A stretch of DNA of 64,000 bases from Trueperaceae bacterium (GTDB taxonomy: Bacteria; Deinococcota; Deinococci; Deinococcales; Trueperaceae): NCBI GenBank assembly GCA_011389865.1, contig JAABTL010000003.1, positions 1 through 64,000 on the forward strand, given 5' to 3'. Positions 30,279 to 39,067 of this stretch are shown one piece after another; the stretch's first letter is position 1, and every line of letters starts with the position of its first letter. Below the pieces are notes generated by a model. That model was not told the DNA's origin. It saw only the letters and a list, made by a program, of their open reading frames with translations, and did not search any database. The translations under genes and the position numbers were made by a program.

Positions 30279-31789
30279 GGCAGGACCTCCGAGAGGGGAA
30301 CGGCGTAGGCGGTGTAGGTGTCGAGCACGGCGGAGAGTTGGTCGATGCGCGCCCGGGCGTGGCCGAGGACGGCCTGGCGCCACTGCAGATGGGCCTGCAG
30401 GCGCTCCAGCTCGCTCGCGCCGCCGGCGGCGTAGCGCGCGTCGGTGGCGTCGCGTTCGAGCGTGGCCAGCTCGAGCTCGAACGCGCTGAGATCGACGCGG
30501 GCGGCGGCCGTCGCCATGGCGGCCTCGAGCCCCTGCTGGGCGAGGTTGGCGCGGTCGACGACCGCCGCGAGACCGGCGTCGGCGGCGGCCCGCTGTTGCC
30601 GTAGCGCGTCGCTCTCCATGAGGGACTGGGGCGAGAACGACCAGGAGAGCGAGACGCTCAGGACGCCGCGGACGGTGGGTGCGGTGCCCTCGGGCGCCAG
30701 GCCCTCCAGGCCGCCGCCCCCGTTGCCCCCGCCGCCGCTGGCGTAGCTGATCGCCGGTTGCAGCGTGCGGCTCTCGAGCCCGACGGTGACGGAACCGCCG
30801 TCGTCGAGGAGCCAGGTGTAGCCGCCCTGGAGGGTCGGCAGGAGGGCGCGCTCCGCGTTGCGGGCACCGACGTCCGCGAGGGCGAGATCGAGCGTGGCAC
30901 GGATCACGTCCGGCGGGGTGCCGAGCACGGGCGCCAGCGCGAAGGGACCATCGAGCCGGGCGTCGCCGGCGAGCGACGCGCTGCGGGCGACGGCCAGCTC
31001 GCGCTGCCGCCGCGCGTCGCGCAGCGAGGCCATGGCCTCGCGTCGGGCAAGCTCCGCGCGCCCGACCTCGAGCGCGCTGGCGCCGCCGACCTCAGCGCGC
31101 CGGCGGGCACCGCTCTCGGCGAGCTCGGCCAGCGCGAGCCCGTCCTCCGCGAGGCCGACGCCGAGGTCGGCCAGCCACACGCCCAGGGCGGCCTGCACCG
31201 CCTGCGCCTCGAGGCCCGCGCGGGCCTCGCGCGCCTGCAGATCCGCGCGCTCGGCCTCGATCCGGCGCTGGTCGCCGAGGTCGGCGAGGTCGCCGAAGAG
31301 GAAGGGGCGGAGCACCACGCGGACCGAGAAGCTCTCGCTGGCCTCGTCGATGTCGAAGAGGTCCTCGAAGGGCGGCGGGAGGGGGTCGGTGGCCGGGTCG
31401 ACCTGCAGGCGCTGGAGGTCGAACTGGCCCGAGAGCGCGATGGGCGCGCGGACCGCGTCGGCGCGGAGGGCGGCGGCGCGGGCTAGGGCGTCGGCGGCCG
31501 CCAGCGCGGGGTGGCCATCGAGGGCGCGCAGCAGGGCGGCGAGTTGGTCGCTGGCGGCGGGGTCGACCTCGGTCGAGGGCACCTCGGTCGCTGCCGAGGG
31601 GCTCGTGCCTGCGGCCGGGGTCCCCTGCGCGGCGGCCGTGGCGGCGAGCAGCGCGGCGAGCAGCGCGGCCGCGGCCCATCGGTGGCGCCGTTCCGGGCGC
31701 CGCGCCGGGCCGGCGCGCTGCGCCGGGCCGGCGTGCTGCGGCGGGCGGGCGCCCGGCTGGGCTCCGCCGCTCGGGCGAGGCTCGGTCAC
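30275..31789 (-). CDS. TolC-like outer membrane efflux protein (first copy)
   Basis: GTG 31789 overlaps the marR stop (GTGA) and gives a 504-residue protein; the longer track start runs inside marR. A signal segment AAAALLAALLAATAAAQG follows an Arg-rich N-terminus. The body shows outer membrane efflux features: LQRLQVDPATDPLPPPFEDL, helical coiled regions, and the strand-like text SVRVVLRPFLFGDLADLG and LPTLQGGYTWLLDDGGSVTVGLESR. A glycine run (SGGGGNGGGG) lies near residue 370. It forms the exit duct for the RND pump. Two TolC genes in tandem is unusual. Confidence 0.82.
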   Translation of the reverse strand: MTEPRPSGGAQPGARPPQHAGPAQRAGPARRPERRHRWAAAALLAALLAATAAAQGTPAAGTSPSAATEVPSTEVDPAASDQLAALLRALDGHPALAAADALARAAALRADAVRAPIALSGQFDLQRLQVDPATDPLPPPFEDLFDIDEASESFSVRVVLRPFLFGDLADLGDQRRIEAERADLQAREARAGLEAQAVQAALGVWLADLGVGLAEDGLALAELAESGARRRAEVGGASALEVGRAELARREAMASLRDARRQRELAVARSASLAGDARLDGPFALAPVLGTPPDVIRATLDLALADVGARNAERALLPTLQGGYTWLLDDGGSVTVGLESRTLQPAISYASGGGGNGGGGLEGLAPEGTAPTVRGVLSVSLSWSFSPQSLMESDALRQQRAAADAGLAAVVDRANLAQQGLEAAMATAAARVDLSAFELELATLERDATDARYAAGGASELERLQAHLQWRQAVLGHARARIDQLSAVLDTYTAYAVPLSEVLP

Positions 31790-32253
31790 GCTTGCCCCGT
31801 GCGGGTCAGCAGGTCGACGACGCGCGACGTGGCGCGCAGGTCGTCGAGCGGGACGGGGGACAGCCGCTCCTCGGCGGTGGCGAGCCACACCTCGCCCGCC
31901 CGCTCCAGCGTGGCGAGACCGGCGTCGGTCACCTGTAGGTGCACGCGGCGACGGTCGCTCGGGTCGACGGCGCGCGCGACGAGCTCGCGCCCCTGCAGCT
32001 CGCGGAGGACCGCGGACACCGCGCTCTGGACGGTCTCTAGCTGCTCCGCGAGGGCCTTCGGCTGGTCGATGCCGCGCTGGATCATCAGGAGCACGAGCAC
32101 CTGCGAGGGGCTGAGGCCGAGCGGCTCGAACGCGCGCTGGGCCAAGTGCTGGACGGCGCGGAGTGCGGCCATCGCGTGCAACGCCAACTCGCGCACGATG
32201 GTGGCGCGCTCGGCGGCGTCGCTGGCGGGGGGCACGTCGGGGGGCTGCGGCAT
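31786..32253 (-). CDS. MarR-family transcriptional regulator of the efflux operon
   Basis: This winged-helix regulator has 155 residues from ATG 32253; a GTG at 32262 would add three. LGLSPSQVLVLLMIQRG and LETVQSAVSAVLRELQGREL are the recognition-helix region, and VDPSDRRRVHLQVTDAG is the wing with the conserved DxRxx pattern. It is the first gene of the efflux operon. Two palindromes TTCAC-N4-GTGAA lie 18 and 57 bases upstream of its ATG, so it very likely represses itself and the pump, with release by a pump substrate. Confidence 0.9.
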   Translation of the reverse strand: MPQPPDVPPASDAAERATIVRELALHAMAALRAVQHLAQRAFEPLGLSPSQVLVLLMIQRGIDQPKALAEQLETVQSAVSAVLRELQGRELVARAVDPSDRRRVHLQVTDAGLATLERAGEVWLATAEERLSPVPLDDLRATSRVVDLLTRTGQA

Positions 32254-32270
32254 GGACCTCACAGCATTCG

Positions 32271-32286
32271 CTTCACCTGTGTGAAG
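32271..32286 (-). promoter_or_regulatory. MarR operator 1 (CTTCAC-N4-GTGAAG)
   Basis: A perfect palindrome with 6-bp arms and a CTGT centre lies just upstream of the marR start. A second copy has its centre 38 bp away. Confidence 0.7.
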
Positions 32287-32309
32287 TACCGTCAGCCAGC
32301 CGACAATCG

Positions 32310-32323
32310 TTCACCCGTGTGAA
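32310..32323 (-). promoter_or_regulatory. MarR operator 2 (TTCAC-N4-GTGAA)
   Basis: The palindrome has 5-bp arms and a CCGT centre, in the divergent spacer between marR and the phosphoglucomutase gene. It may affect both directions. Confidence 0.7.
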
Positions 32324-32387
32324 GCACATCGTGCCGTGGCTCACGTTGGGTTAGCCTTGGATGATACGAGCTACCCGAGGAGGCTGC

Positions 32388-34031
32388 ATGCCCGTGCACC
32401 CCGACGCCGGACGCCCCGCCGCACCCGAACACCGCGCCCACGTGCCCAGGCTCGTGGCGGACTACTACACCCACGCCCCCGACGCCGCCGACCCGCGCCA
32501 ACGGGTGGCGTTCGGCACCTCGGGCCACCGCGGTCGCGCCAGCGAGGGCGCGTTCAACGACGCCCACGTGGCAGCCATCGTCGAGGCGGTCGTCGAGCAC
32601 CGCCGCGAGGCCGGTGTCGGCGGCCCCCTGTTCCTCGGGGCCGACACGCACGCGCTCTCCGAACCCGCGTTCCGGACGGCGCTGGAGGTGTTGGCCGGCC
32701 ACGGGGTCGAGGTGGTCGTCGAGCGCGACCTCGAACCGCTGCCCACGCCGGTCGTCTCGCACGCGATCCTGCGGCACGCCGCCGTGCGCGGCCAGCGTGC
32801 CGACGGCATCGTGATCACGCCGTCCCACAACCCGCCGCAGGATGGCGGCATCAAGTACAACCCGCCCCATGGCGGGCCGGCGGGCGCCGACGTGACCGGT
32901 GCGATCGAGCGGCGAGCCAACGCGTTGCTCGAGGCCGGCGGCGGCGCGACGAGGCGCAGCGACTGGCGCGCCGCGATCTCGGCCGACACCACGCACCGGC
33001 GTGACGTGGTGGGGCCCTACGTCGACGACCTGCGCAGCGCTCTCGACCTCGAGGCCGTGCGCGCGGCCGGCGTGCGGATGGGCGTCGACCCGATGGGCGG
33101 CGCCAGCCTCGCCACCTGGGACCGTGTGGCCGACACGTACGCGCTCGATCTCGTCGTCGTCGACCGCACGATCGACGCCTCCTTCGCCTTCATGCCGCTC
33201 GACCACGACGGCAAGGTGCGCATGGACTGCAGCTCGCCCTACGCCATGGCGAACCTGCTGCGCCTGCGCGACCGCTTCGACGTGGCCTTCGGCAACGACC
33301 CCGACGCGGATCGTCATGGGATCGTGGTGCCCGGCAGCGGGTTGCTCGACCCCAACGCCTACCTCGCGGTGGCGATCGACTACCTCCTGGGCCACCGCGA
33401 CGGCTGGTCGCCCGACCTGGCGGTCGGCAAGACGCTGGTGTCGAGCGCGCTGATCGACCGCGTCGTCGCGCGGGCAGGGCGCCGGCTCGAGGAGGTGCCG
33501 GTCGGCTTCAAGTGGTTCGTCGAAGGGCTCCACGACGGGCGCATCGCGTTCGGCGGCGAGGAGTCGGCGGGCGCCAGCTTCCTGAGGCGCGACGGCCGCA
33601 CCTGGACGACCGACAAGGACGGCATCCTGCTGGCGCTGCTGGCGGCCGAGATGACGGCGGTGACCGGCGACGATCCCGGCAAGCGGCACGCGGCGCTGAC
33701 GGCCGAACTCGGCGCGACCGCCTACCGTCGCGTCGACGCGCCCGCGACGCCCGAGCAGAAGCGTGCCCTCGCCAGCCTGTCGCCCGCTGCGGTCACCGAC
33801 ACGGAGCTGGCGGGCGACCGCGTCACCGCCGTGCTGACGCGCGCGCCGGGCAACGACGCCCCGATCGGCGGCCTCAAGGTGGTCACCGAGCGCGGCTGGT
33901 TCGCCGCCCGGCCGTCGGGCACCGAAGACGTGTACAAGATCTACGCCGAGAGTTTCGGGGGCGAGGCCCACCTGGAGCGGCTGATCGCGGAGGCGCGGGA
34001 GCTGGTCGCACGTGCGTTTGGGGGTGTCTGA
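32388..34031 (+). CDS. pgm: Phosphoglucomutase (alpha-D-phosphohexomutase family)
   Basis: ATG 32388, with GAGGAGG before it, gives 547 residues, the length of E. coli-type Pgm. The active-site serine is in [20 protein letters not shown], the Mg2+ loop is [13 protein letters not shown], the sugar loop is [15 protein letters not shown] and the phosphate loop is [13 protein letters not shown]. It interconverts glucose 1- and 6-phosphate, feeding glycogen, trehalose or cell-surface sugar synthesis. TAGCCT at about 32352 may be its -10 box. The gene is divergent from marR and shares the operator-bearing spacer. A 12-bp hairpin overlaps its stop codon. Confidence 0.95.
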   Translation: MPVHPDAGRPAAPEHRAHVPRLVADYYTHAPDAADPRQRVAFGTSGHRGRASEGAFNDAHVAAIVEAVVEHRREAGVGGPLFLGADTHALSEPAFRTALEVLAGHGVEVVVERDLEPLPTPVVSHAILRHAAVRGQRADGIVITPSHNPPQDGGIKYNPPHGGPAGADVTGAIERRANALLEAGGGATRRSDWRAAISADTTHRRDVVGPYVDDLRSALDLEAVRAAGVRMGVDPMGGASLATWDRVADTYALDLVVVDRTIDASFAFMPLDHDGKVRMDCSSPYAMANLLRLRDRFDVAFGNDPDADRHGIVVPGSGLLDPNAYLAVAIDYLLGHRDGWSPDLAVGKTLVSSALIDRVVARAGRRLEEVPVGFKWFVEGLHDGRIAFGGEESAGASFLRRDGRTWTTDKDGILLALLAAEMTAVTGDDPGKRHAALTAELGATAYRRVDAPATPEQKRALASLSPAAVTDTELAGDRVTAVLTRAPGNDAPIGGLKVVTERGWFAARPSGTEDVYKIYAESFGGEAHLERLIAEARELVARAFGGV

Positions 34032-34051
34032 GGGTTACGCCCTCAGACACC
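34023..34051 (+). terminator. Terminator hairpin overlapping the pgm stop codon
   Basis: GGTGTCTGAGGG-TTACG-CCCTCAGACACC is a perfect 12-bp stem. The pgm TGA lies within the left arm. No clear T-run is present. Confidence 0.6.
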
Positions 34052-34063
34052 ACCAAACGCCTG

Positions 34064-34088
34064 GTGTGCCCGGCGCAGCCGGGCACAC
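34064..34088 (-). terminator. Terminator hairpin for the Usp gene
   Basis: GTGTGCCCGGC-GCA-GCCGGGCACAC is a perfect 11-bp stem five bases beyond the end of the minus-strand Usp gene. With the previous hairpin it insulates two convergent genes. Confidence 0.6.
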
Positions 34089-34092
34089 ACCT

Positions 34093-34914
34093 TCAGGTCG
34101 CGGGCACGCTGAGGATCGGGATCGGGCTGGAGCGCACCAGCGCGTCGCCGCGCGCGCCCATGATCAGGCCTGCCAGGGCGCCGTGGCGCTTCATGCCGAC
34201 GACGATCGCGTCGGCGCCGAGTTCGTCCGCGAGCTTGGGCAGCGTGTCGATCGGGTTGCCGCCGGCGACGACGATGCGCTCCGCACGCCCTGCCGACAGC
34301 GTTTCGAGGCGCGACTGGGACGAGCCCGCCTCGCCCGGCGGCCCCCCCTCGACGTGCGCCAGCACGAGCTTGACGTCGGTGCGCTCGGCGAACCAGTTGG
34401 CGAAGGTCCAGGCGCCCAGGGCGGCCTCCTGGAAATCCGTCGCCACCAGTAGCCGGCGGACCTGCTGCGTCGGGCAGTCCTCGCGGACGGTCAGCACCGG
34501 GGTGGTGGTGCGGCGTACGACGCGGCCGGCGACGCCGCCGAGGAAGACGTCGTCGAACGGCGTGCGCCCGTGGGCGCCCATGACCAACAGGTCGAAGTCC
34601 GTCGCCAGCCGCAGGAGCTCGCGCAGCGGCTCGCCCCAGACCAGCTCGGTGGTCGCGCCGCCGTCGGTGAGGAGAGCGAGTCGGTCCATCAGGCCGCGGG
34701 TCTCCGCCTGCCGCTCCTCCTCGAGGTGCCGCTGGAGTTCCGGGACGATCGCGTCGGACCCCGTGGGCGGGGAGGAACGGCCGCGGCCCTCCTGGAAGCG
34801 CTGCTGCACGTGCACCACGTGCAGATCCCCCGAGGCGCGGCGGGCGATGTCGACGGCGAGGGTTCTGGCGAGTTCGGCGGTGTGGCTGAAGTCGGTCGCG
34901 TGAAGGATACGCAT
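34093..34914 (-). CDS. Tandem-domain universal stress protein
   Basis: This 273-residue protein has two Usp domains. Domain 1 starts MRILHATDFSHTAELARTLA and contains LLVMGAHGRTPFDDVFLGG with the expected nucleotide-loop pattern and VVRRTTTPVLTVR. Domain 2 (from about residue 150) starts RRLLVATDFQEAALGAWTFA; its equivalent loop, VGMKRHGALAGLIMGARGDA, is weaker and may not bind ATP. GGAGG lies four bases before the ATG. It is divergent from a second Usp gene 429 bases away. The role in stress or low-energy survival is inferred from the family. Confidence 0.88.
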   Translation of the reverse strand: MRILHATDFSHTAELARTLAVDIARRASGDLHVVHVQQRFQEGRGRSSPPTGSDAIVPELQRHLEEERQAETRGLMDRLALLTDGGATTELVWGEPLRELLRLATDFDLLVMGAHGRTPFDDVFLGGVAGRVVRRTTTPVLTVREDCPTQQVRRLLVATDFQEAALGAWTFANWFAERTDVKLVLAHVEGGPPGEAGSSQSRLETLSAGRAERIVVAGGNPIDTLPKLADELGADAIVVGMKRHGALAGLIMGARGDALVRSSPIPILSVPAT

Positions 34915-35343
34915 GGGTCCCTCCAGCTGAGACGTTCCCTGTCCCGGGCGCCGAATCGGCGCGGCTGGCGGCCCGATGCCGGCGCTCGCCTCATGCTAGC
35001 AGGATGCTGGGGGCACCAAAGGGTCCGGCCACCGTGAGCGGGCTGCCGGGGGTGGTCACGGTGACCGGAGCCGGTCGCGAATCGCTGTTGCGACCCACGA
35101 ACCCGGTACCCCTAGTGAACCGCATCACGATGTGGCGCGGGTCCGTGAAACTCCGACACGCGGTCGCCGGCGCGCGTCGTCGCGCGGCGCACGCGGTCGC
35201 CGACGCACGCCAGCTGCGGTGCGCCGCGCGGCCACGCGCGCCGGCGCCGGAGGCCCTAGACTGAACGTAGGCAAGCGCGTCCGCGAGGTGCCTACGCCGA
35301 CCCGGTCGAGGGGCTCGTGCGCCGCTTGCGCAGGAGGTGCCGC
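34915..35343. other. Divergent spacer between two Usp genes
   Basis: No gene is supported in these 429 bases. A palindrome GGTCAC-G-GTGACC sits at 35054-35066 and could be a regulator site. TAGACT near 35258 is a candidate -10 box for the plus-strand Usp gene. The sequence ACGCGGTCGCCG occurs twice near 35158-35205. No terminator or repeat array is seen. Confidence 0.4.
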
Positions 35344-35793
35344 ATGTACCGCAAGATCCTCGTTCCGACGGACGGCAGCGCGTGCGCCCAGCACGCGGTC
35401 CACGAGGCGGTCGAGCTGGCGAAGGCGATCGACGCCGAGATCACCTTCCTCTACGCGCTCGAGAACCCGCTCACCACCGGCACCGCCAGCCCCGAGGCGC
35501 TGCCCTACTCGGCGCAGCTGTGGGACGACCTCAAGGCGATGGCCGACGAGGCGCTCCAGGCGGCCAGCGCGATCGCGGAGTCGAGCGGCGTCCACGCCAC
35601 CGCCGTGCGGGTCGACAACCGTGCGCCGGTGCAGGCGATCCTCGAGGCCGAGGACGAACACGACCTGGTGATCATGGGCACCCACGGGCGCCGGGGGTTC
35701 AACCGCTGGATGTTCGGCTCGGTCGCGGAGGGCGCGCTCCGCAGGGCCAAGCGGCCCTTCCTCCTCATCCGCAGCGGCGAGGCCGAGGGCTGA
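35344..35793 (+). CDS. Single-domain universal stress protein
   Basis: ATG 35344, seven bases after GGAGG, gives a 149-residue UspA-type protein. It starts MYRKILVPTDGSACAQHAV and contains VIMGTHGRRGFNRWMFGSV, which fits the G-x2-G-x9-G-S ATP-binding loop, then AKRPFLLIR. It precedes the histidine kinase gene by 14 bases, so Usp, sensor kinase and response regulator look co-transcribed. This link of a Usp with a soluble kinase recalls low-oxygen response loci, though that is analogy only. Confidence 0.9.
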   Translation: MYRKILVPTDGSACAQHAVHEAVELAKAIDAEITFLYALENPLTTGTASPEALPYSAQLWDDLKAMADEALQAASAIAESSGVHATAVRVDNRAPVQAILEAEDEHDLVIMGTHGRRGFNRWMFGSVAEGALRRAKRPFLLIRSGEAEG

Positions 35794-35807
35794 CCGGCCC
35801 TGCGCCG

Positions 35808-36920
35808 GTGAACGATCCACCCGCCGGGCGCGCCGGGCCCGTCGGGCACGTGAGACCCGACGGTCCCGCCGGTCACCGCAACCTCGAGCTCGAGACGCTG
35901 CTCGAGTTGTCACGGGCGCTGGAAGGTGCCCCGACCGGTTTCGAGGCGGCGGCGCTGGCGTTGCGGACGCTGGTCGCCGAGGGTCGCTTCGCCGCGGGGG
36001 AGGTGTGGTGGCGCGCCGAGGACGGGCCGCGGTGGAGGACGATCGGCGCCGGCGCCGATGGCGATCGGCCCGACGCGGTGATCGTCGACGAAGTGATGGC
36101 GTCGGGTGCCCCGCGTCGTGTCGAGGGGTGGTGGCTGATCCCCGTCGCGTCGGAGGGCGTGTTGGGCCTCGGTGGCGGTCCCGACGTTTCGGGCTCGTTC
36201 CTCCTCGGCGTCGCGGAGGTCGTCACGGCGACGGCCCAAGGGGGCCACCTGCGGCGGAGGCTGGAGGAGAAGGAGGCGCAGCGATCGCGGCTGCTGCGGG
36301 CGCTGCTGACCGCCCAGGAGGAGGAACGCGGCCGCATCGCGCGCGACCTGCACGATCAGATCGGCCAATCGCTCACGGCGATGCTCCTGGGCCTCGACCG
36401 GCAGCTGGAGCGTCTGGATCCCTCGGGCGATGGCGCGCACGGCGAACTGCGACGCCTGCGGGGGCTGACGGCCGTGACGCTCGCCGACGTGCGCCGCATC
36501 GCGCTCGACCTGCGCCCGTCGGTGCTCGACGAGTTGGGTCTGGCGGCGGCGCTGCGCCGCTTCGCGCGTGAGCTGCACGAGCGCTACGGCATCGCGGTCA
36601 CCGTGTTGGTCGAGGTCCCCGAGCGACTGTCGCGGCAGGTCGAGACGGTGCTCTACCGGGTGGCGCAGGAGGCGCTGACCAACGTGGTGCGGCACGCGCA
36701 GGCCGCCGAGGCCTCGATCGTCGTCACCGTGTCGCGCGGCTCCGTCCAGTTGGTGGTGGAGGACGACGGCGTCGGCTTCGACCCCGCGGCGCTGGCGCCG
36801 GCCGAGCGCATCGGGCTGATCGGCATGCGCGAGCGACTCGAGCTGCTCGGCGGCAGCCTGCGCCTCGAGAGCGCGCCCGGCAGCGGCTGCAGCGTGCACG
36901 GAAGGCTGCCGCTCCCATGA
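35808..36920 (+). CDS. Soluble sensor histidine kinase (NarL-partner type)
   Basis: I use GTG 35808, giving 370 residues. No membrane helix is present. Residues 25-145 look like a degenerate GAF-type sensor, which is not certain. A coiled linker leads to the dimerisation motif EEERGRIARDLHDQIGQSLT with the phospho-acceptor at His182. The ATPase domain shows NVVRHAQAAEASI (N box) and VVEDDGVGFDP, then GLIGMRERLELLGG. It phosphorylates the NarL-type regulator encoded next, with which it overlaps by four bases. The signal is internal to the cell; redox or a small ligand are options. Confidence 0.88.
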   Translation: MNDPPAGRAGPVGHVRPDGPAGHRNLELETLLELSRALEGAPTGFEAAALALRTLVAEGRFAAGEVWWRAEDGPRWRTIGAGADGDRPDAVIVDEVMASGAPRRVEGWWLIPVASEGVLGLGGGPDVSGSFLLGVAEVVTATAQGGHLRRRLEEKEAQRSRLLRALLTAQEEERGRIARDLHDQIGQSLTAMLLGLDRQLERLDPSGDGAHGELRRLRGLTAVTLADVRRIALDLRPSVLDELGLAAALRRFARELHERYGIAVTVLVEVPERLSRQVETVLYRVAQEALTNVVRHAQAAEASIVVTVSRGSVQLVVEDDGVGFDPAALAPAERIGLIGMRERLELLGGSLRLESAPGSGCSVHGRLPLP

Positions 36921-37636
36921 GCGGCCGCTTGGACGACGGTGGACGCGCCGGCAACCATGGGCCGCGCGGTGGGTCCGGCGCGCGCGCCGGCAACGGCGTG
37001 CCCGGCCGGATCCGCCTCTTCTTGGTCGACGATCACCGCATCGTCCGCGCCGGGGTGCGGGCGCTGCTGCAGGCCCACGAGCATCTGGAGGTGGTGGGGG
37101 AGGCCGACAGCGGCGAGGACGCCATCGCGCGGGTGCCGGAGCTGCGGCCGGACGTGGTGCTCATGGACCTGTCGCTGCCCGGGATGAACGGTATCGCGGC
37201 CGCGGGCCAGCTGCGGCGGCTGGTCCCGGCACCGAGGCTGGTGGCGCTGTCGATGCACGAGGACGCGGAGTACGTGCAGGGCTTCCTCGAGGCGGGCGGA
37301 TCGGGCTACGTGCCCAAGTCGGCGGTCGAGACGCAGCTCGTCGACGCGATCATGGCGGTGATGCGCGGCGAGTACTACGCGCCGCCGCAGCTGCTCGCGG
37401 AGGTGGCGCGCGCCGTCGGGCGGCCCGACCCGTACAAGCACGTCCGGCTCACCCGCCGGGAACTCGAAGTCGTGCGCCGCATCGCGCAGGGCAGCACCTA
37501 CCGCGAGATCGCCGAGGCGCTGTCCATCTCGGAGAAGACCGTCGCCACCTACCGCGAGCGCGCGGGCGAGAAGCTCGGCGTGCGCAACCGCGCGGGGCTG
37601 GTGCGCTGGGCGCTGGAGCGCCATCTGATCGACTGA
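36917..37636 (+). CDS. NarL/FixJ-family response regulator
   Basis: This 239-residue regulator has a 30-residue Gly/Arg-rich lead, then a receiver domain: LFLVDDHRIVRAGVRALLQ with the acidic pair, Asp84 as phosphorylation site in VVLMDLSLPGMNG, a Ser-containing LVALSMHED, and Lys in YVPKSAVET. The LuxR-type helix-turn-helix is LTRRELEVVRRIAQGSTYRE followed by SISEKTVATYRERAGEKLGV. It overlaps the kinase gene. Targets are not known; the Usp genes and perhaps the hydrogenase operons are candidates. Confidence 0.93.
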   Translation: MSGRLDDGGRAGNHGPRGGSGARAGNGVPGRIRLFLVDDHRIVRAGVRALLQAHEHLEVVGEADSGEDAIARVPELRPDVVLMDLSLPGMNGIAAAGQLRRLVPAPRLVALSMHEDAEYVQGFLEAGGSGYVPKSAVETQLVDAIMAVMRGEYYAPPQLLAEVARAVGRPDPYKHVRLTRRELEVVRRIAQGSTYREIAEALSISEKTVATYRERAGEKLGVRNRAGLVRWALERHLID

Positions 37637-37735
37637 GTGAGCGCGTGGGCCTTGGCGCACCGGCGGGCGCCCGGCCAGCAGACGCCCGTGCCCCGGTACG
37701 CGGCGGACGTCGGTCACGCCGCTCCGGCGTGGCGG

Positions 37736-37741
37736 TAGCAT
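37736..37741 (+). promoter_or_regulatory. Candidate leaderless -10 box of the MFS gene
   Basis: TAGCAT ends six bases before the GTG at 37748, with no ribosome-binding site. Confidence 0.45.
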
Positions 37742-37747
37742 GCCCGC

Positions 37748-39007
37748 GTGCAGGCGAGGGGCTGGGGCCAGCCGAACCGCAACTTCCTCCTGGGCGTCTA
37801 CAACGGCGTCCTCGTCAACGGTGGCGAGGCGTTCTTCCACTCGGGCCTGGTGCTCGCGCCGTTCCTGGCCGCGCTCGGTGCGCCCGCCTGGGCGATCGGC
37901 CTGATCCCGGCCCTGCGGGTGGGCGGCTGGTTCCTCCCGCAGCTGTTCGTGGCCACCCGCCTCGCCCACGTGCCGTTCAAGCTGCCGCTCTACCGTCGGA
38001 CCTCGACGCTGAGGGTGATGGCGTTCGTGGCGCTGACCGTAGCGGTGTTCCTGGTCGGCGACCGGCCTGCGGTCCTCGTGCCGCTGACGCTGGCGATGGT
38101 GTTCGCGAACTCCGTCGCCGGCGGCGTCGGCGGCGTGCCCTTCGCCGACGTCACCGCCAAGGTGGTGCCCCACTATCGGCTCGGCACCTTCTGGGCGCTG
38201 CGCAACGGCATCGGTGGCCTGCTGGCGCTGCTGTCGGGCCTCGTCCTGCGGCGGGTGCTCGACAGCGAGCTGGCCTTCCCGACCGACTTCGCCCTGGTCT
38301 TCCTGCTGGGGACCCTGCTGACCGCCGGCGCCTACCTCAGCTTCGCGCTGGTCCGCGAGCCCGAGGGCAAGATCGCGTTGAAGCAGCCGCTCGGCGGCAC
38401 GCTGAAGCGCCTGCCCGGCGTGCTGCGCGGCGATCCGAGCTTCCGCCGTTACCTGCGGGTGCGCTTCCTGGCGCTGGCGGGCATGCTGGCCGAGCCCTTC
38501 TACGCCGTCTACGCGATCGAGCGGCTCGGCGCCCCGGTGAGCGCGTTGGGCACCTACGTCATCGTCGCGACCTTCGCGTCGATCGCGATCAACTTCGCCT
38601 TCCGCCGTCCCGCCGACCGCGGCCGCAACGTCGACGTGCTGCACGTGGCGATCGCGCTGTTGGCCGCGGCGCCCGTCGTCGCGCTCGTCGCCGGCGACTG
38701 GCGGGTCTTCGCGCTCGTGTTCGCGTTCTCCGCGGCGGGCAACTCCGGCATGGGCATCGCCGCCTGGAACCTGCTCTACGCCGTGTCGCCCGAGGCCGAC
38801 CGACCGCTGTACGTGGGGGTGGCCAACAGCGTGCTGGCGCTGCCGAGCCTGGCGCCGGTCGCGGCGGGTGCGGCGCTGGCGTGGCTCGGTTTCGGCGGCG
38901 CCTTCGCGATCGCGGCCGGCCTGGCGCTGACGAGCCTGGCCCTGTCGTTCCGCTTCACGGAGCTGCGGGCGCTCGATCGCGCCGCGCTCGAGGGCAAGCA
39001 CCGCTGA
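37748..39007 (+). CDS. MFS-type membrane transporter
   Basis: This 419-residue protein is nearly all hydrophobic, with about 11-12 helices, starting NFLLGVYNGVLVNGGEAFFH. A basic cytoplasmic loop lies mid-way (REPEGKIALKQPLGGTLKRL), separating two six-helix halves. DVTAKVVPHYRLGTFWALRN resembles the loop between helices 4 and 5 of MFS members found near cell-surface or unknown-function genes. The substrate is unknown. The start codon GTG sits six bases after a TAGCAT box, so translation is probably leaderless. A tandem repeat and a hairpin follow. Confidence 0.8.
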   Translation: MQARGWGQPNRNFLLGVYNGVLVNGGEAFFHSGLVLAPFLAALGAPAWAIGLIPALRVGGWFLPQLFVATRLAHVPFKLPLYRRTSTLRVMAFVALTVAVFLVGDRPAVLVPLTLAMVFANSVAGGVGGVPFADVTAKVVPHYRLGTFWALRNGIGGLLALLSGLVLRRVLDSELAFPTDFALVFLLGTLLTAGAYLSFALVREPEGKIALKQPLGGTLKRLPGVLRGDPSFRRYLRVRFLALAGMLAEPFYAVYAIERLGAPVSALGTYVIVATFASIAINFAFRRPADRGRNVDVLHVAIALLAAAPVVALVAGDWRVFALVFAFSAAGNSGMGIAAWNLLYAVSPEADRPLYVGVANSVLALPSLAPVAAGAALAWLGFGGAFAIAAGLALTSLALSFRFTELRALDRAALEGKHR

Positions 39008-39013
39008 GGCGCT

Positions 39014-39067
39014 CGGGTGCCGGCGCGGTCTTGGCGACGGCGGGTGCCGGCGCGGTCGTGGCGCCGG
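39014..39067. repeat. Two tandem 27-bp repeats
   Basis: Units at 39014-39040 and 39041-39067 match at 25 of 27 bases; each starts CGGGTGCCGGCGCGGTC. The second unit contributes most of the terminator hairpin. Confidence 0.8.
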
